Source: Atherinomorus stipes (taxonomy: Eukaryota > Chordata > Actinopteri > Atheriniformes > Atherinidae). Taken from it: a stretch of 64,000 bases of DNA. The stretch covers positions 62,001-126,000 of the forward strand of contig JALJCO010001015.1 in assembly GCA_023101725.1 (NCBI GenBank), given 5' to 3'. The position numbers were made by a program, and so were the translations under genes. The notes below the pieces were generated by a model, which saw only the letters and a list, made by a program, of their open reading frames with translations, searched no databases and had not been told where the DNA came from. Each line of letters opens with the position of its first letter. The stretch's first letter is position 1. This document shows, piece by piece, positions 1 to 11,316 of the stretch.

Positions 1-225
1 CCCCAGACTACATGCCAAAGTGTCCCTAGGCAAGACACTGAACCCCTAGTTGCCTCACATTCACCCATTCATACCCCAATGGACATGCTGCAGGATGCTG
101 GTTCCTTCTTGTATCGGCAGTGAGCCTGGCATCCCAGCAGCTGGAGTTGTTTTTCTGCCGTTGCACCTACAACCTAGACACACGTGATGCTGCTGTTCTG
201 TCTGCGTTCCATATCCAACCTTTAA
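1..225. repeat. dispersed repeat, copy 1
   Basis: The part from about 80 to 225 recurs at 11718-11860 with high identity; both copies carry 'gtgagcctggcatcccagc' and end in 'caacctttaa'. The first 80 bases resemble a common fish interspersed motif around 'cccattcataccccaatgg', a relative of which is at 8160-8200. No coding potential is seen. The left end is cut by the window edge, so the element class is unknown. Confidence 0.55.
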
Positions 226-435
226 TAAAAGTTGTCACCCATTGTCCTAACAAGACCTCATGAGCCGACCTGTTCCATGTAGTTATGAATGATACGAACG
301 GCAAATTCAGAGCTTACAGGAGCACTTCGGTTTGTTGATGGGAGTGATTACTAATTAATGAAAAAAAATTTGAACAAAATAATCAATTTTTGTGAATAGA
401 TAACAGGAGAACTTTAATGCAAATTCACAGACAAA

Positions 436-606
436 CCCTTTATGACCACAGTGCTGCATCTTCTGATGGCTGCTTCCAGCAGGATAATGCACCATGTCAG
501 ATTCTCATTGGCCGACAAATCTGCACATCTGTGATGCTATCATGCCAGTATGGAGGAAAACCTCTGAGGAATGTTTCCAACACCTCGTTGGATCTATGAC
601 ACCAAG
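436..606 (+). pseudogene. Tc1-like transposase fragment (family ii), C-terminal part
   Basis: Matches the 3' half of a teleost Tc1-like transposase gene: '...cttctgatggctgcttccag' followed by the DNA that normally encodes the DNxPxH region, and then the region before the stop. It is missing its 5' two thirds. The gene continues at 2027 after a 1.4 kb insertion. Frames are broken and no active transposase can be made. Assignment rests on recognising the family, other pieces of which lie at 3890-5786 and 17085-18960. Confidence 0.7.
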
Positions 607-2026
607 GGCCTGATTTACAAAGACTCCAAATTGCGAGTCTAATGTCTTTGCCTCGCAAAAAAAATAGCGTGCGCTGTCATTTTAGCGTTTGCGGGTGATC
701 TACAAAGATTACACGCGCAATCTGTAACAGGCGCAAACAGCAGGATTTAAATGAGGATTTAGCGTGCGCTCTCCCTGCGCCACGGAAAGTTCAGAAGAGC
801 ATGTGGTAAACGCAAAATGAAATTCATCCTGATAGAGAGTTTCAGAGATATAATGAGGCAAAAAAAAAAAAAAAAAAGAATATAAGATAAATATGAAGAG
901 TTATTTGAAAAAAAAAAAAGACAAACGCCATTTAGAAAAACGGAGTTAACTGCTTTTGCAAATAAACTCTTCATTTACTTTTTGAATATTTTCAGAAAAT
1001 CAAGCTCACGTGAAGTAGAGAGTTTTAATGATGTAAAATGGAGATAGGACGTTTGTACCCAACAGCAACAAAAGTTAACTCCGTTTTTCCACAGTGATGT
1101 TTGTCTGTTTTTGCAAATGAACTCTTCATAATAACTATAAATAAAAATAATGCAGCAGGTTTCTCTGTGGATCGTAAGAAGAGGCCAGTTTAAGGACATG
1201 GATAAGGACACGCTGTTGAAGATGATCTGATATTACGCACAGACTGCGCGCTCTTTGGCACCATGCCAGGCGCTGGACCTGCGTGTGCCCCACCCATGCA
1301 AAACTCAGTAAAAAAATAGTATCATTAGTTTGTGCAACGTTACTGGTTATTTTCACTGAGTTTTTGTGGGGTGGGGGCCAACTTCACGCAGGACAGCACC
1401 CTAGAACAGCAGCAGCAGTCGCTGCGTGTGGAGGAGCAGGAGATGATTTTAATTTAAAAATATGCCATTGGCAAAAAGTAAAAAGAAAATAAAAAGACAT
1501 AATTAATGTCAGCTTTATACCATGATGCTGCAGCTGCAGATGTTCTGGTTCATGTCTAGAATAACCCGGTTTAACAGTGATGTTGATTGTTATTTAATTA
1601 GATAATGAAAACTTGACGTGTCGCCTGAACACATTATGAAAAATGATTCTGACCCGATGTCTGCAGTCCTGTGTGCAGCATTCTTTCAGCCATAGTGCGT
1701 AAAGCTGCCAGTTATACCTGCTTTTCAGACGGCTAAATTACCGTATTTTTGCCCCGCATTCCTTTGAACAGTTGATAGATCACATGCGCGTGTTAAACTG
1801 AGGTTTTGCATAGTCTCCTCCCAATATTTTGCGCCTTCTGGCAGAAACGCCCAGTTTGAATATTCATCTGCAGCAGATGCGCAAAATGGACAGCGGCGCT
1901 ATTTTGCCCCTTGACAGGCGCAAACCTCCTTTTGCCCTGCTTTGTAAATCAGCTCTGGCGGATTATTGCGTGCGTAATGAAGATAGCGCCTGTTTTAACA
2001 AGCGCAAACCTTTCGTAAATCGGGCC
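607..2026. mobile_element. non-autonomous DNA transposon inserted in a Tc1-like element
   Basis: Terminal inverted repeats are visible: GGCCTGATTTACAAAG at the left and, on the opposite strand at the right end, GGCCCGATTTACGAAAG. The element splits a Tc1-like copy cleanly, and CCAAG occurs on both sides (602-606 and 2027-2031), consistent with a short target duplication. Ends are rich in 'gcgc'/'gcgcaaac' motifs. The 1.42 kb interior has no long reading frame. Superfamily is not settled: the duplication looks shorter than the 8 bp of hAT, and a 3-bp reading (AAG) would fit PIF/Harbinger. Confidence 0.65.
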
Positions 2027-2105
2027 CCAAGACTTAAAGCCGTTCTGAAGGAAAAAGGGGTCCAACCTGGTGCTAGCAAGGTGACCCTGATAAAGTATCT
2101 TGTGA
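2027..2105 (+). mobile_element. 3' end of the family ii Tc1-like copy
   Basis: Resumes the copy interrupted at 606: the end of the transposase gene followed by a decayed terminal repeat ('ctagcaaggtgaccctgata'). Compared with the family's usual end near 'aataaagtgg', the last bases are eroded. It fixes the order of events: Tc1 copy first, the 607-2026 element later. Confidence 0.65.
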
Positions 2106-3887
2106 CTGTACGGATCCCCAAACAGTGAAATTCTGATGTAATAATTAGTAATTTTCCTTCACTGAGAGGAAAGCCTTGAATATTGCATCTTTTATACATA
2201 TCTGTGTGTCATTAAACATGCAAGGGGTAAGTTTGTGTTTGTATAGTTTCTGTGCAAAAGGCACCCCCCCAATGTCAAAAGTGTATTCTGTATCTGTCCT
2301 CTTCAAATTCTTTATGGGGCATGCGCTGTTACCAAAAGTCACTGTTTGGTCTGCATGCAACATCTACTCATGCAAAGAACTGCACAGACATGCAATATCC
2401 ACAGTATTAATTCCTAACTCAGAAAATAGGAATGCACATTGTGCTGTGTTGCACGGTGCAATGGGAATACCACAAGGAATACGCTCCTACTGCTGCTTTT
2501 TACAGCAATTGTTTTGTTTGTTAAAACTATCAAATTAAAGGAGAAGTAAAGAAATGGAACAAGAAAAAAGAGACGATGGACTTTACTTTTGCACTTATCT
2601 GAAAGATGTAATTGAATCACGTCTCTGGATGAGAGATCTGCCATTAAGAAGATATTACTGAGCTGAAATCTTATCCCTCAATGTTTTAATATAGTCTATT
2701 AAGCAAAACTTTCAAATACATTAAGCAATGAGTGGATTTTATGAAGCAAAATATTGACAATAAAGATGTGTTTTATATTGAAACATGGACAGATAAGTTT
2801 AACATTCAGTCATGAGGATCAGAAATCAACCAAGATGTGGTTCATGAAGCTAATCCTGTAGGTTTTTTGTTATGTAGAAATTCTCAAGTTCAAATTCAGG
2901 GTCTGCGCATCCATCAATCAAATATCTTTATAGGGATCTACAGCAATCATGGTTGATCAAGGTGCTTAACACTGATAAAATCAAGTATTAAGTATAAAAC
3001 ATGCAAACAGCTTCAGAGCAGTCTGAAGTACAGCATGCAAACAAACTCATACATGACATTTACTTCACATTCTTTATACTGAGGCTTGCAGAGGAGACTC
3101 ATTTGTACAATTTGCACATGTACTGTCTGAGAAGATCATGGAGAGAGCATAGCTTTCCACTTAGTACAAACATGTAGTCTGTTATTATCATCATTATTAT
3201 GCATTTCAGCCTTTAGAGCGTCTTTTCAGAGCATTAAATGACACATGAAATATGAAGGGTTGCATGGAAATTATATGCAAAAGACAAAGTAATAATAAGT
3301 AATGTGTTATTGAGTTCTTCTTGTGCAATTTGTGATGTGTGACTGATATAAAAGTGTAAAACGTTATTGTTTGTTGCTTTCTTTGACTGCAAAGAAAAGT
3401 CAGTTCACATACTTGCTTCATAAAACCGTCAGTAAACATGATCTGTGTCCACATGCAGCCCATCTCACCCATAATCCTGAAATATGACATTATTTGGTGC
3501 AATATTTGCTGGTTAGTTTCATTATTTGATATCTTTACAAGTACAGTTGGTATCAGAGAGACGTTAATATTTAATTTCATGCAGGGTTTAATTAGATGAG
3601 ATGAAAAGAAACAGTTTTTACTTAGAAAAAGACTCCTGTTGAAAATGTTGATTTTACATAACTATTTGTGGAGTCAGAGTACAAGTAACACATTTTAATA
3701 AAAGGCATTATGTTAAACATAAGCTGCAAATTTTTTTTTAGACCGAATTTTCTTTTCATGTCAGCTTAAGTAAATCCATTTATCCTTGAGATACATTTTT
3801 AAAACTGACTTCTAAATTATTCAAATGTACAAGTTAAAATCAACTCTGAGTTTTAAAAATGTAAGTTTCGAGGTCTACTATTTAGTG
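2106..3887. other. AT-rich gene-free stretch
   Basis: No exon, RNA gene or complete repeat recognised. A TTAAAGGAGAAG sequence at 2535 looks like one end of a T2/Kolobok-type element, but no partner end was found. Short reading frames on both strands lack any protein-like pattern. Confidence 0.6.
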
Positions 3888-4020
3888 ATTGGCCACTTTA
3901 TTAGGTACATCTGTTAAACTGCTTGTTAATATAAATACGTGATCAGCCAATCACATGGCATCAACTCAGTCCATTTAGTCATGTAGACATGATGAAAATG
4001 ACTTGTTAATGTTTAAACTT

Positions 4021-4440
4021 AGTGTGGCGAGGTATGCAACGAGGACCCAGCCGGGATGTGATCCCACAGACTCCCGGATGAGGGCCATGCACGCTTACCA
4101 ATAAGCCAAAGGGACATCCCTGTGGCCAAGTAGCCAGGGTGCATGATTATTTAGAGTGACAGGACCCCACACTGTCATATTTATCCCCCTCTTCCGACAA
4201 GCACATCCTTGTGCTCTGTGCAGGCTGCCACCAATTATGAATTCATAGACTGTTTACCTGTATGGCACATGGATCCTGCCGACAACGCCAAATGTGGCAA
4301 GGTACACTAGGAGGGCTGTGGCAGGATTTGATCCCCAGACTCCCGGGTGAGAGTCATGCATGCAAACCAGTCAACCACAATCAGAGGCAGATTGACAGGA
4401 CCCTATGCTGTCACATGAGCAAGGCAGAAAGGGGATTTAG
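4021..4440. repeat. insertion with two related modules, class unknown
   Basis: Lies inside the Tc1-like copy and is not part of it. Two modules of roughly 90 bases resemble each other: one near 4024-4120, one near 4292-4380, both with 'ggcagg/gggatgtgatccc' and 'agactcccgg'-type text followed by 'catgcacgc/catgcatgc'. The 'gatccccagactcccggg' text loosely recalls a tRNA B-box, but I could not fold a tRNA. Possibly an LTR or SINE remnant. Confidence 0.35.
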
Positions 4441-4529
4441 TGGGGATGTTACCTGGTCTGACGAGTCTCCATTTCAGCTACACATTCAGATGGTAGGCTC
4501 AGACTTTGGTGGAAACATCATGAAAACAT

Positions 4530-4785
4530 TAGGGATGCACCAAAATGAAAATTCTTGAACAAAACCAAAAACAAAAAAATGAGCAAACCAAGGTCGAAAA
4601 CTGAATTGCCGAAAGAAATTATTATGTCAATTATCACGTGCTGGATGCGCTGTTTGCGGCATCATCACAAGTTTCGGCTGTGTTGCTTCGGTGATTTATG
4701 TCTTTCGGCCGAAAACCGAAAAATGCATTTTTGGGTCAATTTCGGCCATAAACTTTTGGTGGCCGAATTTTTTGGTGCATCCCTA
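4530..4785. mobile_element. hAT-like MITE with perfect 8-bp target duplication
   Basis: Begins TAGGGATGCACC and ends GGTGCATCCCTA, a perfect 12-bp terminal inverted repeat. It is flanked by GAAAACAT at 4522-4529 and 4786-4793. Removing the element and one copy of the duplication restores a continuous Tc1-like transposase sequence, which proves the insertion. The 8-bp duplication and the TAGGG start are typical of hAT elements. The 256-bp interior repeats 'ttcggcc' on both strands and codes for nothing. Confidence 0.88.
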
Positions 4786-4871
4786 GAAAACATGGACCCA
4801 TCCTGCTTTGTATCAACAGTTCTGGCTGCTGGTGGTGAAATAGTATGGAAGATATTTCTTGGCACACTTTT

Positions 4872-5661
4872 TAAAGCCACTTTTCCACCAGTGGGTTCGG
4901 GTCAGGAAGGGATGGGTCAGTGTTCCCACAGGCAGAAACTGGGAAGTGTGCCAGGATATCCAACCCGTACCGTCCCACTTTTTGGGATAATTTGTTGTGT
5001 TCCCAATCTAAATAAACCAACTAGGAAAAAAAGTGGAGCTTGACATGCTGCGATCCATTGATTGGTTAAAAAAAAATTGTCATTTCTTGAGTGGGCCCTG
5101 TGACAGACTGGCGACCTGTCCAGGATGTACCCTGCCTCTCGCCTGATAATAGCTGGGATAGGCTCCAGCAACCCCCGCGACCCTGAACTGGATAAGCGGT
5201 ACAGAAAATGACTGACTGAAATGACTGATTTCTTGAGTGACCTGGCATAAAACAAAAGCAGAACCAACTCAATGTTAGAGCAACAGATTTGACTTCTTAT
5301 AATAAACAGCTGCATGCCAAGAAGAAAAAACGAAATGTTGGACTTCTGCTATCCTCATCCCATGTTTCCATCAACCTCCAGTGGCCAACTTTGAGGCCAA
5401 TGCCGAAATCACGGCAAGATGGTGACACCCATCTGGCTTCACTCTCAGCTCTCTAGACACAACCAGATACTACAGTACATCTTTTTTTTTTTTTGCAGTC
5501 TTTGGTTTCCATGTTGTGTTGTTTTTTTTATACTGTAAGGAAGACATTGCTTTGACGTCATGGAAAGTCAATCGGCCAATACACCACTCACTGGGCAAGA
5601 GTGTGGTTGGCTGTGGAAACACAACATAGAAAAAGGGCTGATTCATGGAAAAAGGGCTTTA
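4872..5661. mobile_element. TIR element inserted in the Tc1-like copy
   Basis: Terminal inverted repeats TAAAGCCACTTTTCC (left) and TAAAGCCCTTTTTCC (right, complement). It sits between 'ggcacacttt' and 'agtaccatg', which are adjacent in intact family members. The interior contains a SINE/LINE-tail-like module (5088-5240). Superfamily not assigned. Confidence 0.6.
5088..5240 (+). repeat. SINE or LINE 3'-tail module
   Basis: Contains 'gacctgtccaggatgtaccc', 'gctgggataggctccagc' and the tail 'ggataagcggtacagaaaat' followed by 'gactgactga'. This is a very common teleost interspersed sequence. The tail resembles the 3' end of the LINE at 55254-57215, which suggests that machinery mobilised it. 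Confidence 0.6.
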
Positions 5662-5786
5662 GTACCATGTTAGCATGGTTTAACCACCACAGCCTACTTG
5701 ATTATTGTTGCCGACCATGTCCATCCCTTTATAACTACAGTGTAGCATCTTCTGATGGCTACTTCCCCAACAATACAGTCAAACTT

Positions 5787-7395
5787 TATTTGAATTAGTA
5801 ATTTCTATCCATTCACAACAAGTGCAAGCTCCAGACAAGGATGTCATACTGATATGATTAACCAGCAAACAATTAAGGATTTCAAGCTCTCATCTGACAG
5901 AAGAAATGTATTCCCTTCTGGATCTTTAGAGATATTAAAGGATCAAAGTGCTGTTGTGTCTTCTGTGACTTCCCCATGTTGTCTGACATTCTCAGGCAGT
6001 AAAACAGTGACAGCAAAGGCTCCAACATTAAAGTGCTTCATTATCGCTGGTGGTTTATGCAAAGCGCTTCTCAGCTGCAAGCAGATCCCTCAGACAGGGC
6101 AACCGACAGCCAGGAAAGGCATAATCCCCCACAATCCTGTGCTGCTGCTGCAGCCCCACAGCCGGACGGCGGTAATCTGGCAAGAGGAAGCTTTGATAAG
6201 AACGAGAACTTATGCAAAGAAATGTGTCACTTTTTTTTTCAAGTGTTTCCTCAGATACATGCCGGGTCTGATAATGTCTGTTGTGTGGCCAACTTTTATT
6301 CTTAATCGAAAGTTTCTTTCAAGTCCTCACTTGACAGAATTGTGGATTTAGAGAGCAGCAAAGACATGAGCGTTGATGCTTTGTGGCTTTTTATTTGCAT
6401 TATTTAACCTGTGATTAAGTAAGTTCGATAATCCAGCTCTCATTATTGAGCAGCTGCCTCTTAAGATACAGTGAAAATCCACCCACTGCAAAGCTGCTCA
6501 TGCTAACAGGAAGATACACACTTATACTACTGGTGTGAATTTGAGCGCTGTGACAAACTGTGATTCATTTTAACAACAGCAAATCAGACCAAAAGCAAGA
6601 GAGGAAAAAAACACGAAACCTAAAGTGAAATGTTTTGGTAAGTTGCCTAGAAATCCCTCCATTTCAGATAAACTGGACATGCTTGGACTCAGATCCTTTT
6701 CTTATTTGTTAAACTGAAGGTGCTACACACCAAAAATTAATCATTTTGCAAAAACATCATCAAACAAGGAGTTGTTGGATGGAATTATCGCCATTCTTCC
6801 TTACTTATCACCCTTTGGGCTCTCCTTTTTTCTTTGGTTTAAAACCAAAACATTCCTCCGCTGGTGCGGTTGTTTAGCATTGAAATTAAGACCCCACCAT
6901 TAATGTCAAATTCCTACCAATTCATGGTTTAATTCAACTAAAGCACCTGGAAGTAAACAGCAAAACCACCGTGCTGCAGAAGATTGTGCACAGAGATTGC
7001 ATCACTGAATTGGTAATTTTCTGTTGCAGTCCAGACAGGAGACTGGACTGTTATGGGTTTTTCTCTTCTTTTTTCAGGTCAATAGAATAGATCATGATTA
7101 TATAAGCGATGGTGGCTCAGGTGGGTTGTTCGATTACCGCTGTGTAGCATTGCCATGTTTCCCCTTGATTTATCCCAGACTAGCTGTTGCTGCACGAGGA
7201 TATCACCACTATGTGAATGTGGAGTCGATGAATGATTCCATGTAAAGTAATCTGAGTGCATTGAAAAGTGGTGTACAAATCTAATTCCTTACAATTATTA
7301 TTATTTTTTTAAAAAGATATACTTAATTAAAACGAAGCTTCATTAGGAACGCCCCCTTTTACTCGACACACGCTTCGGAGTCTCAGTTCATCGGG
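5787..7395. other. gene-free stretch, nothing recognised
   Basis: No transposon ends or exons recognised. The longest open frame (5854-6351, + strand, 165 codons) has no domain, signal peptide or splice context that persuades me. It contains only short A/T runs. Confidence 0.5.
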
Positions 7396-7399
7396 CACA

Positions 7400-7975
7400 T
7401 CACTAGCTATGGGTCCCTGGCGGTTGCTTGGGGGGGTTTCACTGTACCGGGGACCGGGGCGCCCCTGCTAAATAACCCAAATAACCCGTCCATGCGTGAG
7501 TGTGTGTGTGTCAGTAGGGGTGTATGTGTGGGGGCGGGGATTGCGGGGTGGCCGGGTCTTGCCTGTCCTGCTCGGCTGCTTTGTCTGTTGGGGCTGACCG
7601 GCAGAAATGAACTTGTGCAGGTTGGTCTCGCCTGGTTCAGGGCTGGGTGGGGCGGGCTTGTGGTGTGGGGGAGGGTTGGTAGCCCTGCAGTCCCCATCCA
7701 TGGTGTATGTGGGTGGTTGTATGTCTGGAGGGTGGGCGTGAGTGCAGGGGAATGTGTGTATGGTTGCCTGTGGGAGTGTATGGGGGTGAGTGGGGGGTGA
7801 GGGTGCATGGGAGATGAGTGTTCGAGTGTGGGTGGAGGGGTGCATTGGTGGGGTTTGTGTGTATCGGTTTGGAGGGGATGGGATGCGGAGCAGCTGTGTG
7901 AATGAGGGTGGTGTGTGGGAGGGTGGACAGGTGGGGATTCTGGCGGGGTGATAGGATAGAATGGGGGAGAGAAAA
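7400..7975. repeat. G/T-rich low-complexity block
   Basis: Long run of GTGTG, GGGTG and GGTG words on the + strand, ending at a poly-A stretch near 7970. Open frames on both strands here are by-products of skewed composition (Pro/His/Thr-rich on the - strand). A similar but shorter G/T-rich block is at 17690-17960, so it may be the variable part of a dispersed element. Confidence 0.6.
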
Positions 7976-8089
7976 AAAAACTAAACATTTAATCCTTTTA
8001 AGGTTTTAACCCTTTAAATACCAGTTTAACTAGTTTAGTTATTTATCTATTTATGTGAATAAATGTAAATGGACTACATATAGTCATAC

Positions 8090-8310
8090 ATATACTATAT
8101 GTACATATGCTGCTTTTCCAGTCGTACTGACCGCTCAAAGCGCTTCACACTACTTGTCACATTTACCCAGTCATACAGGCTTTCATACCCCAATAGGCAC
8201 ATTGGGAGGCAACATGAGGTTCAGCGTCTTGCCTTATGACACTTCGGCATTTAACCGATCCTTGAAAGACGACTGCTATTCCACCTGAGCTGCCCCCTAT
8301 AACACAATAG
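8090..8310. repeat. common fish interspersed repeat
   Basis: Holds 'cgctcaaagcgcttcacact', 'cattgggaggcaacatgagg' and 'ccacctgagctgccccc'. Text of this kind recurs throughout teleost genomes; related words are at 1-80 and 14080-14215. No coding potential. Confidence 0.5.
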
Positions 8311-8454
8311 CACAAAAAGGTTAATATTTTCTATAAAACAAATATCACAGTCATGTGGCGTTGGTGGAGATTAGAGTCTTGCACATGTGGAAGATTAGCA
8401 ACAAAATTGACTCGATATCATTCGTACTTTTTTGTGGTATGTTAGTGTAGTCCA

Positions 8455-8965
8455 TCCACCATGTCCTGGATCTTCCCTTTGCCCACAACACCTCACTAGG
8501 GACCTAATTTACTGAAAATCTAACCAGCCTCATCTGGCTGCTCTCTATCTGGAGGAGCTGCAGCTTTACTCTGACCCCCTCCCATGCCCAAACCTCTCAC
8601 TCTGATCTTTGGAGAGTCTAGACCCTGGTCTCATCTCCTGTATCTTTCTTCCTTCTCTTGCAATCAAGACCCCAAGATTCTGGCTCTTCCACATGAGGCA
8701 GGATCTCATTCTTCACCCTTGGAGGAAATTCTGTTGTGTTCTTGCAGAGGACCGTGGTGCTGATCCTCATCCCAGCTGCTTCGCACTCACCTGGCAGCCA
8801 CTCCAGTGAGAGTTAAAGATCACAAATCACAACCAATGAAGCAAAAGCAGATCACAAGATCACAACCCAATGAAGCAAAAAGCAGAGACCCAGTCCTGAC
8901 ACCACCAAACCAGAACCACCAACCCCCACCCCCTAAATTTACTGTGGACTACACTCCGACACTGG
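8455..8965 (-). mobile_element. antisense fragment of a non-LTR retrotransposon
   Basis: Read on the - strand, this is a decayed piece of the same LINE type as 55254-57215. It covers the area after the reverse transcriptase catalytic core: the complement of 'caaaaagcagagacccagtc' corresponds to DNA near the FADD motif, and 'gaccgtggtgctgatcctca' to the downstream part. Many stops; not functional. Family identity is from recognition rather than a search. Confidence 0.65.
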
Positions 8966-9985
8966 TCATGCAGAGACCTTTGTTGCAGTTTCCAATTCCC
9001 CATACCCCGAAACATGCAGACACAACACTCGAGTAGTCGGCTACTTGAGTGGATTCAACAGATCAGATCATAGTTTTGTTTATTTATCTGTTGTCAACAG
9101 TTTCATGAAAAACAATTCAGTCTGCCCGGCTAAATACCGGAGCTATCTTGAAAATGTCTTTCTCCATCACTCACATAAAGTACATGAAAGGACATATGAA
9201 AACAGACCCCAGGTTAAAAAAAAGTAAAATTCCCCTTTAAAGCATTTAAAATGTTAAGAGAAATCCTTCAATTCAAGTTGTATTACAGTAAAGCAATAAA
9301 ACACTTGAAAACTGCCTTCTTTTCAATTAATCAAATATTCCTCAGCAGCTAAATAAATACAGTATGGATCATTGTTACTGTAAGTTTCCATTTAAAACAT
9401 TAGATTATTGTTCCTGGAACAAACATTTGTTTAAATAATTGACTACTTTAAGAAACAATTAATGATAAACTGACCTCACAAATGTGTTGTAAAACAAAGA
9501 TTAGACTCTTCTTTAAAACGGTCTAATAGAATGTTTGGCTTATCTTATTTTGAGCATATTTTCTTCTCACTTTCAGTAGCTGCTGTGGTCATGATGGTTG
9601 TTGCTAAGTAACTTGTTATTCTGGGACATCTTTATCATATATATCTCAGTTAAATCCCATTTGCACAGGGTCAGAAGAGTGGGAGTGTTCATACGCTGGA
9701 ATTTGCGGTGAGTCAGTCATAGGAGCAACAAGCATTGCTTTAAAATATAAAGCAGAAGAAGATTTCTTTCATTTGCGAGATTGAGTTGACATCAAGATGT
9801 GGACATTCTCTCTTTTTGTTTTCCTTGCACGTGATTCAGAATATCTAAAATAGCTTATATGTAAAGCCCCAGGCTTGAGTTTTACACTTGAATTAAAATA
9901 ATGGGCTAAGGAATTATTAATTATTATAATTAATTAAATTCCTGCCTCTAGTCCCTTTAAATGAAAACAACAAACTTGTGATATA
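8966..9985. other. AT-rich gene-free stretch
   Basis: No exon seen. 'attcccctttaa' near 9229-9240 looks like the right end of a TTAA-flanked T2/Kolobok-type element, but its left end is missing. The rest is unremarkable. Confidence 0.5.
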
Positions 9986-10369
9986 TACAGTTGTATGAAA
10001 AAGTGCCCCTTTCATGATTTCTTACTTTTTTTGCATGTTTGTCACACTTAAATGTTTCAGATCATCAAACAAATTTACATGTGACACCAAGATAACACAA
10101 GTAAATAGAAAAAGCAGTTTTTAACATGAAGATTATTGTTAGTTTGGGGGAGGGGGGGTCCAAACCTCCATGGCCCTGTGTGAAAAAGTGATCACAAGTG
10201 AAAACATGAATAAACCGTGATTTATCTCATCTTTGGAAAGCTGAGTTCAATTTCTCTAGCCACACTAATGCCGGATTACTGCCACACCTGTTCTCAATCA
10301 AGAAATCACTTAAATAGGACCTGCTTGACGAATTTAAGTAGACCAAAAGATCCTCAAAAGCTAGACATC

Positions 10370-11160
10370 ATGCTGCGATCCAAAGAAATTGAGGAAAAAA
10401 TGAGAAACTAAGTAATTGAGATCCATCAGTTTGGAAAAGGTTACAAAGCCATTTTTAAAGCTTTGGGACTCCAGTGAAACACAGTGAGAGCCATTATCCA
10501 CAAATGGTGAAAACATGGAACAGTGGTGAACCTTCCCAGGAGTGGCCGACCGACCAAAATTACCCCAAGACCCCAGCGACGACTCATCTAAGAGGTCACA
10601 AAAGACCCTAGAACAACATCCAAGAATTGCAGGCCTCACTTGCCTCAATTAAGGTCAGTGTTCATGACTCCACCATCAGAAAGAGACTGGGGGGCAAAAA
10701 TGGCCTGCATGGCAGAGTTTCAAGACCAAAACCACTGCTGAGCAAAAAGAACATAAAGGCTCGTCTCAGTTTTGCAGAAAGAAAATTTGGAGACCCCCAA
10801 GACTTTTGGGAAAAAACTGGATGAAGAGACCAGTTGTTTTTGGCGTGTGGTCCTTACATGGGAAGTACACGGTTGGGAAATCAGTAAATATGGTGGTGGA
10901 AGTATGATGGTTGGGTGTTTTCTGTTAGGCTGAAGATTGTGTGGTAAATGGCATGGATTTGTGTTCAAAATTTGAAGGAGAATGTCCGGCCATGTTATGC
11001 TGTGAAGTGCCTGGTTTGAGAGAAAATGATAAAACACACAGCAGTCCCTGAATGGTTAGAAAAAATGGTTGAGTGTTTGTGTCCCCTGAATGGATTGAGA
11101 TGTGTGGCATGACTAAAAGGTGTTCATGCTGGAACCCTCCAATGTGGCGAAAAGGGGGAA
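10370..11160 (+). pseudogene. Tc1-like transposase pseudogene (family i)
   Basis: Recognisable N-terminal paired-type helix-turn-helix region starting near 'atgctgcgatccaaagaaat', followed by the linker and the early catalytic domain ('HDSTIRKRLG' and 'PKPLLSKKN' can be read at 10627-10824). In-frame stops and frameshifts occur throughout, the middle is compressed and the C-terminal third is absent. An intact relative would be about 340 residues with a DD34E triad. Not functional. Confidence 0.75.
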
Positions 11161-11316
11161 AAAGGAGAAGGGTGGGGGGGGGGCCCCCCCCCCCCTTGTA
11201 CGCGCCCCCCCCCCCCCATGTGTTTGGACCCCCCTCCTTAAAAATAAAAAATCTCCATTTAAAAACTGCATTTTGTGTTTACTTGTGTTATCTTTGTCTC
11301 ACATTTAAATTTGTTG

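Larger units (their letters stand above)
3890..5786 (+). mobile_element. Tc1-like element (family ii) broken by nested insertions
   Basis: The 5' end 'ttggccactttattaggtac' starts near 3890; transposase-gene pieces follow at about 4445-4529, 4786-4871 and 5662-5786. Three foreign segments interrupt it: 4021-4440, 4530-4785 and 4872-5661. The residual coding pieces include DNA for the 'W-S-D-E-S' part of the catalytic core and the stretch before the DNxPxH motif. All frames are broken. The 3' terminal repeat was not found, so the copy is truncated after 5786. Confidence 0.7.

Noticed and set aside
2176..2538. 120-codon + strand frame with a hydrophobic stretch
   Set aside because: No signal-peptide layout and no family resemblance; no splice or polyadenylation context found.
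4292..4380. Possible tRNA-derived sequence with a B-box-like word
   Set aside because: Could not fold a cloverleaf, the A-box is missing, and a similar module at 4024-4120 lacks the same words.
5854..6351. 165-codon + strand frame
   Set aside because: No recognisable motif, a residue mix typical of random AT-rich DNA, and no exon signals at the borders.
7407..7988. 193-codon - strand frame rich in Pro, His and Thr
   Set aside because: It is the antisense reading of a G/T-rich low-complexity block, open because of skewed composition.
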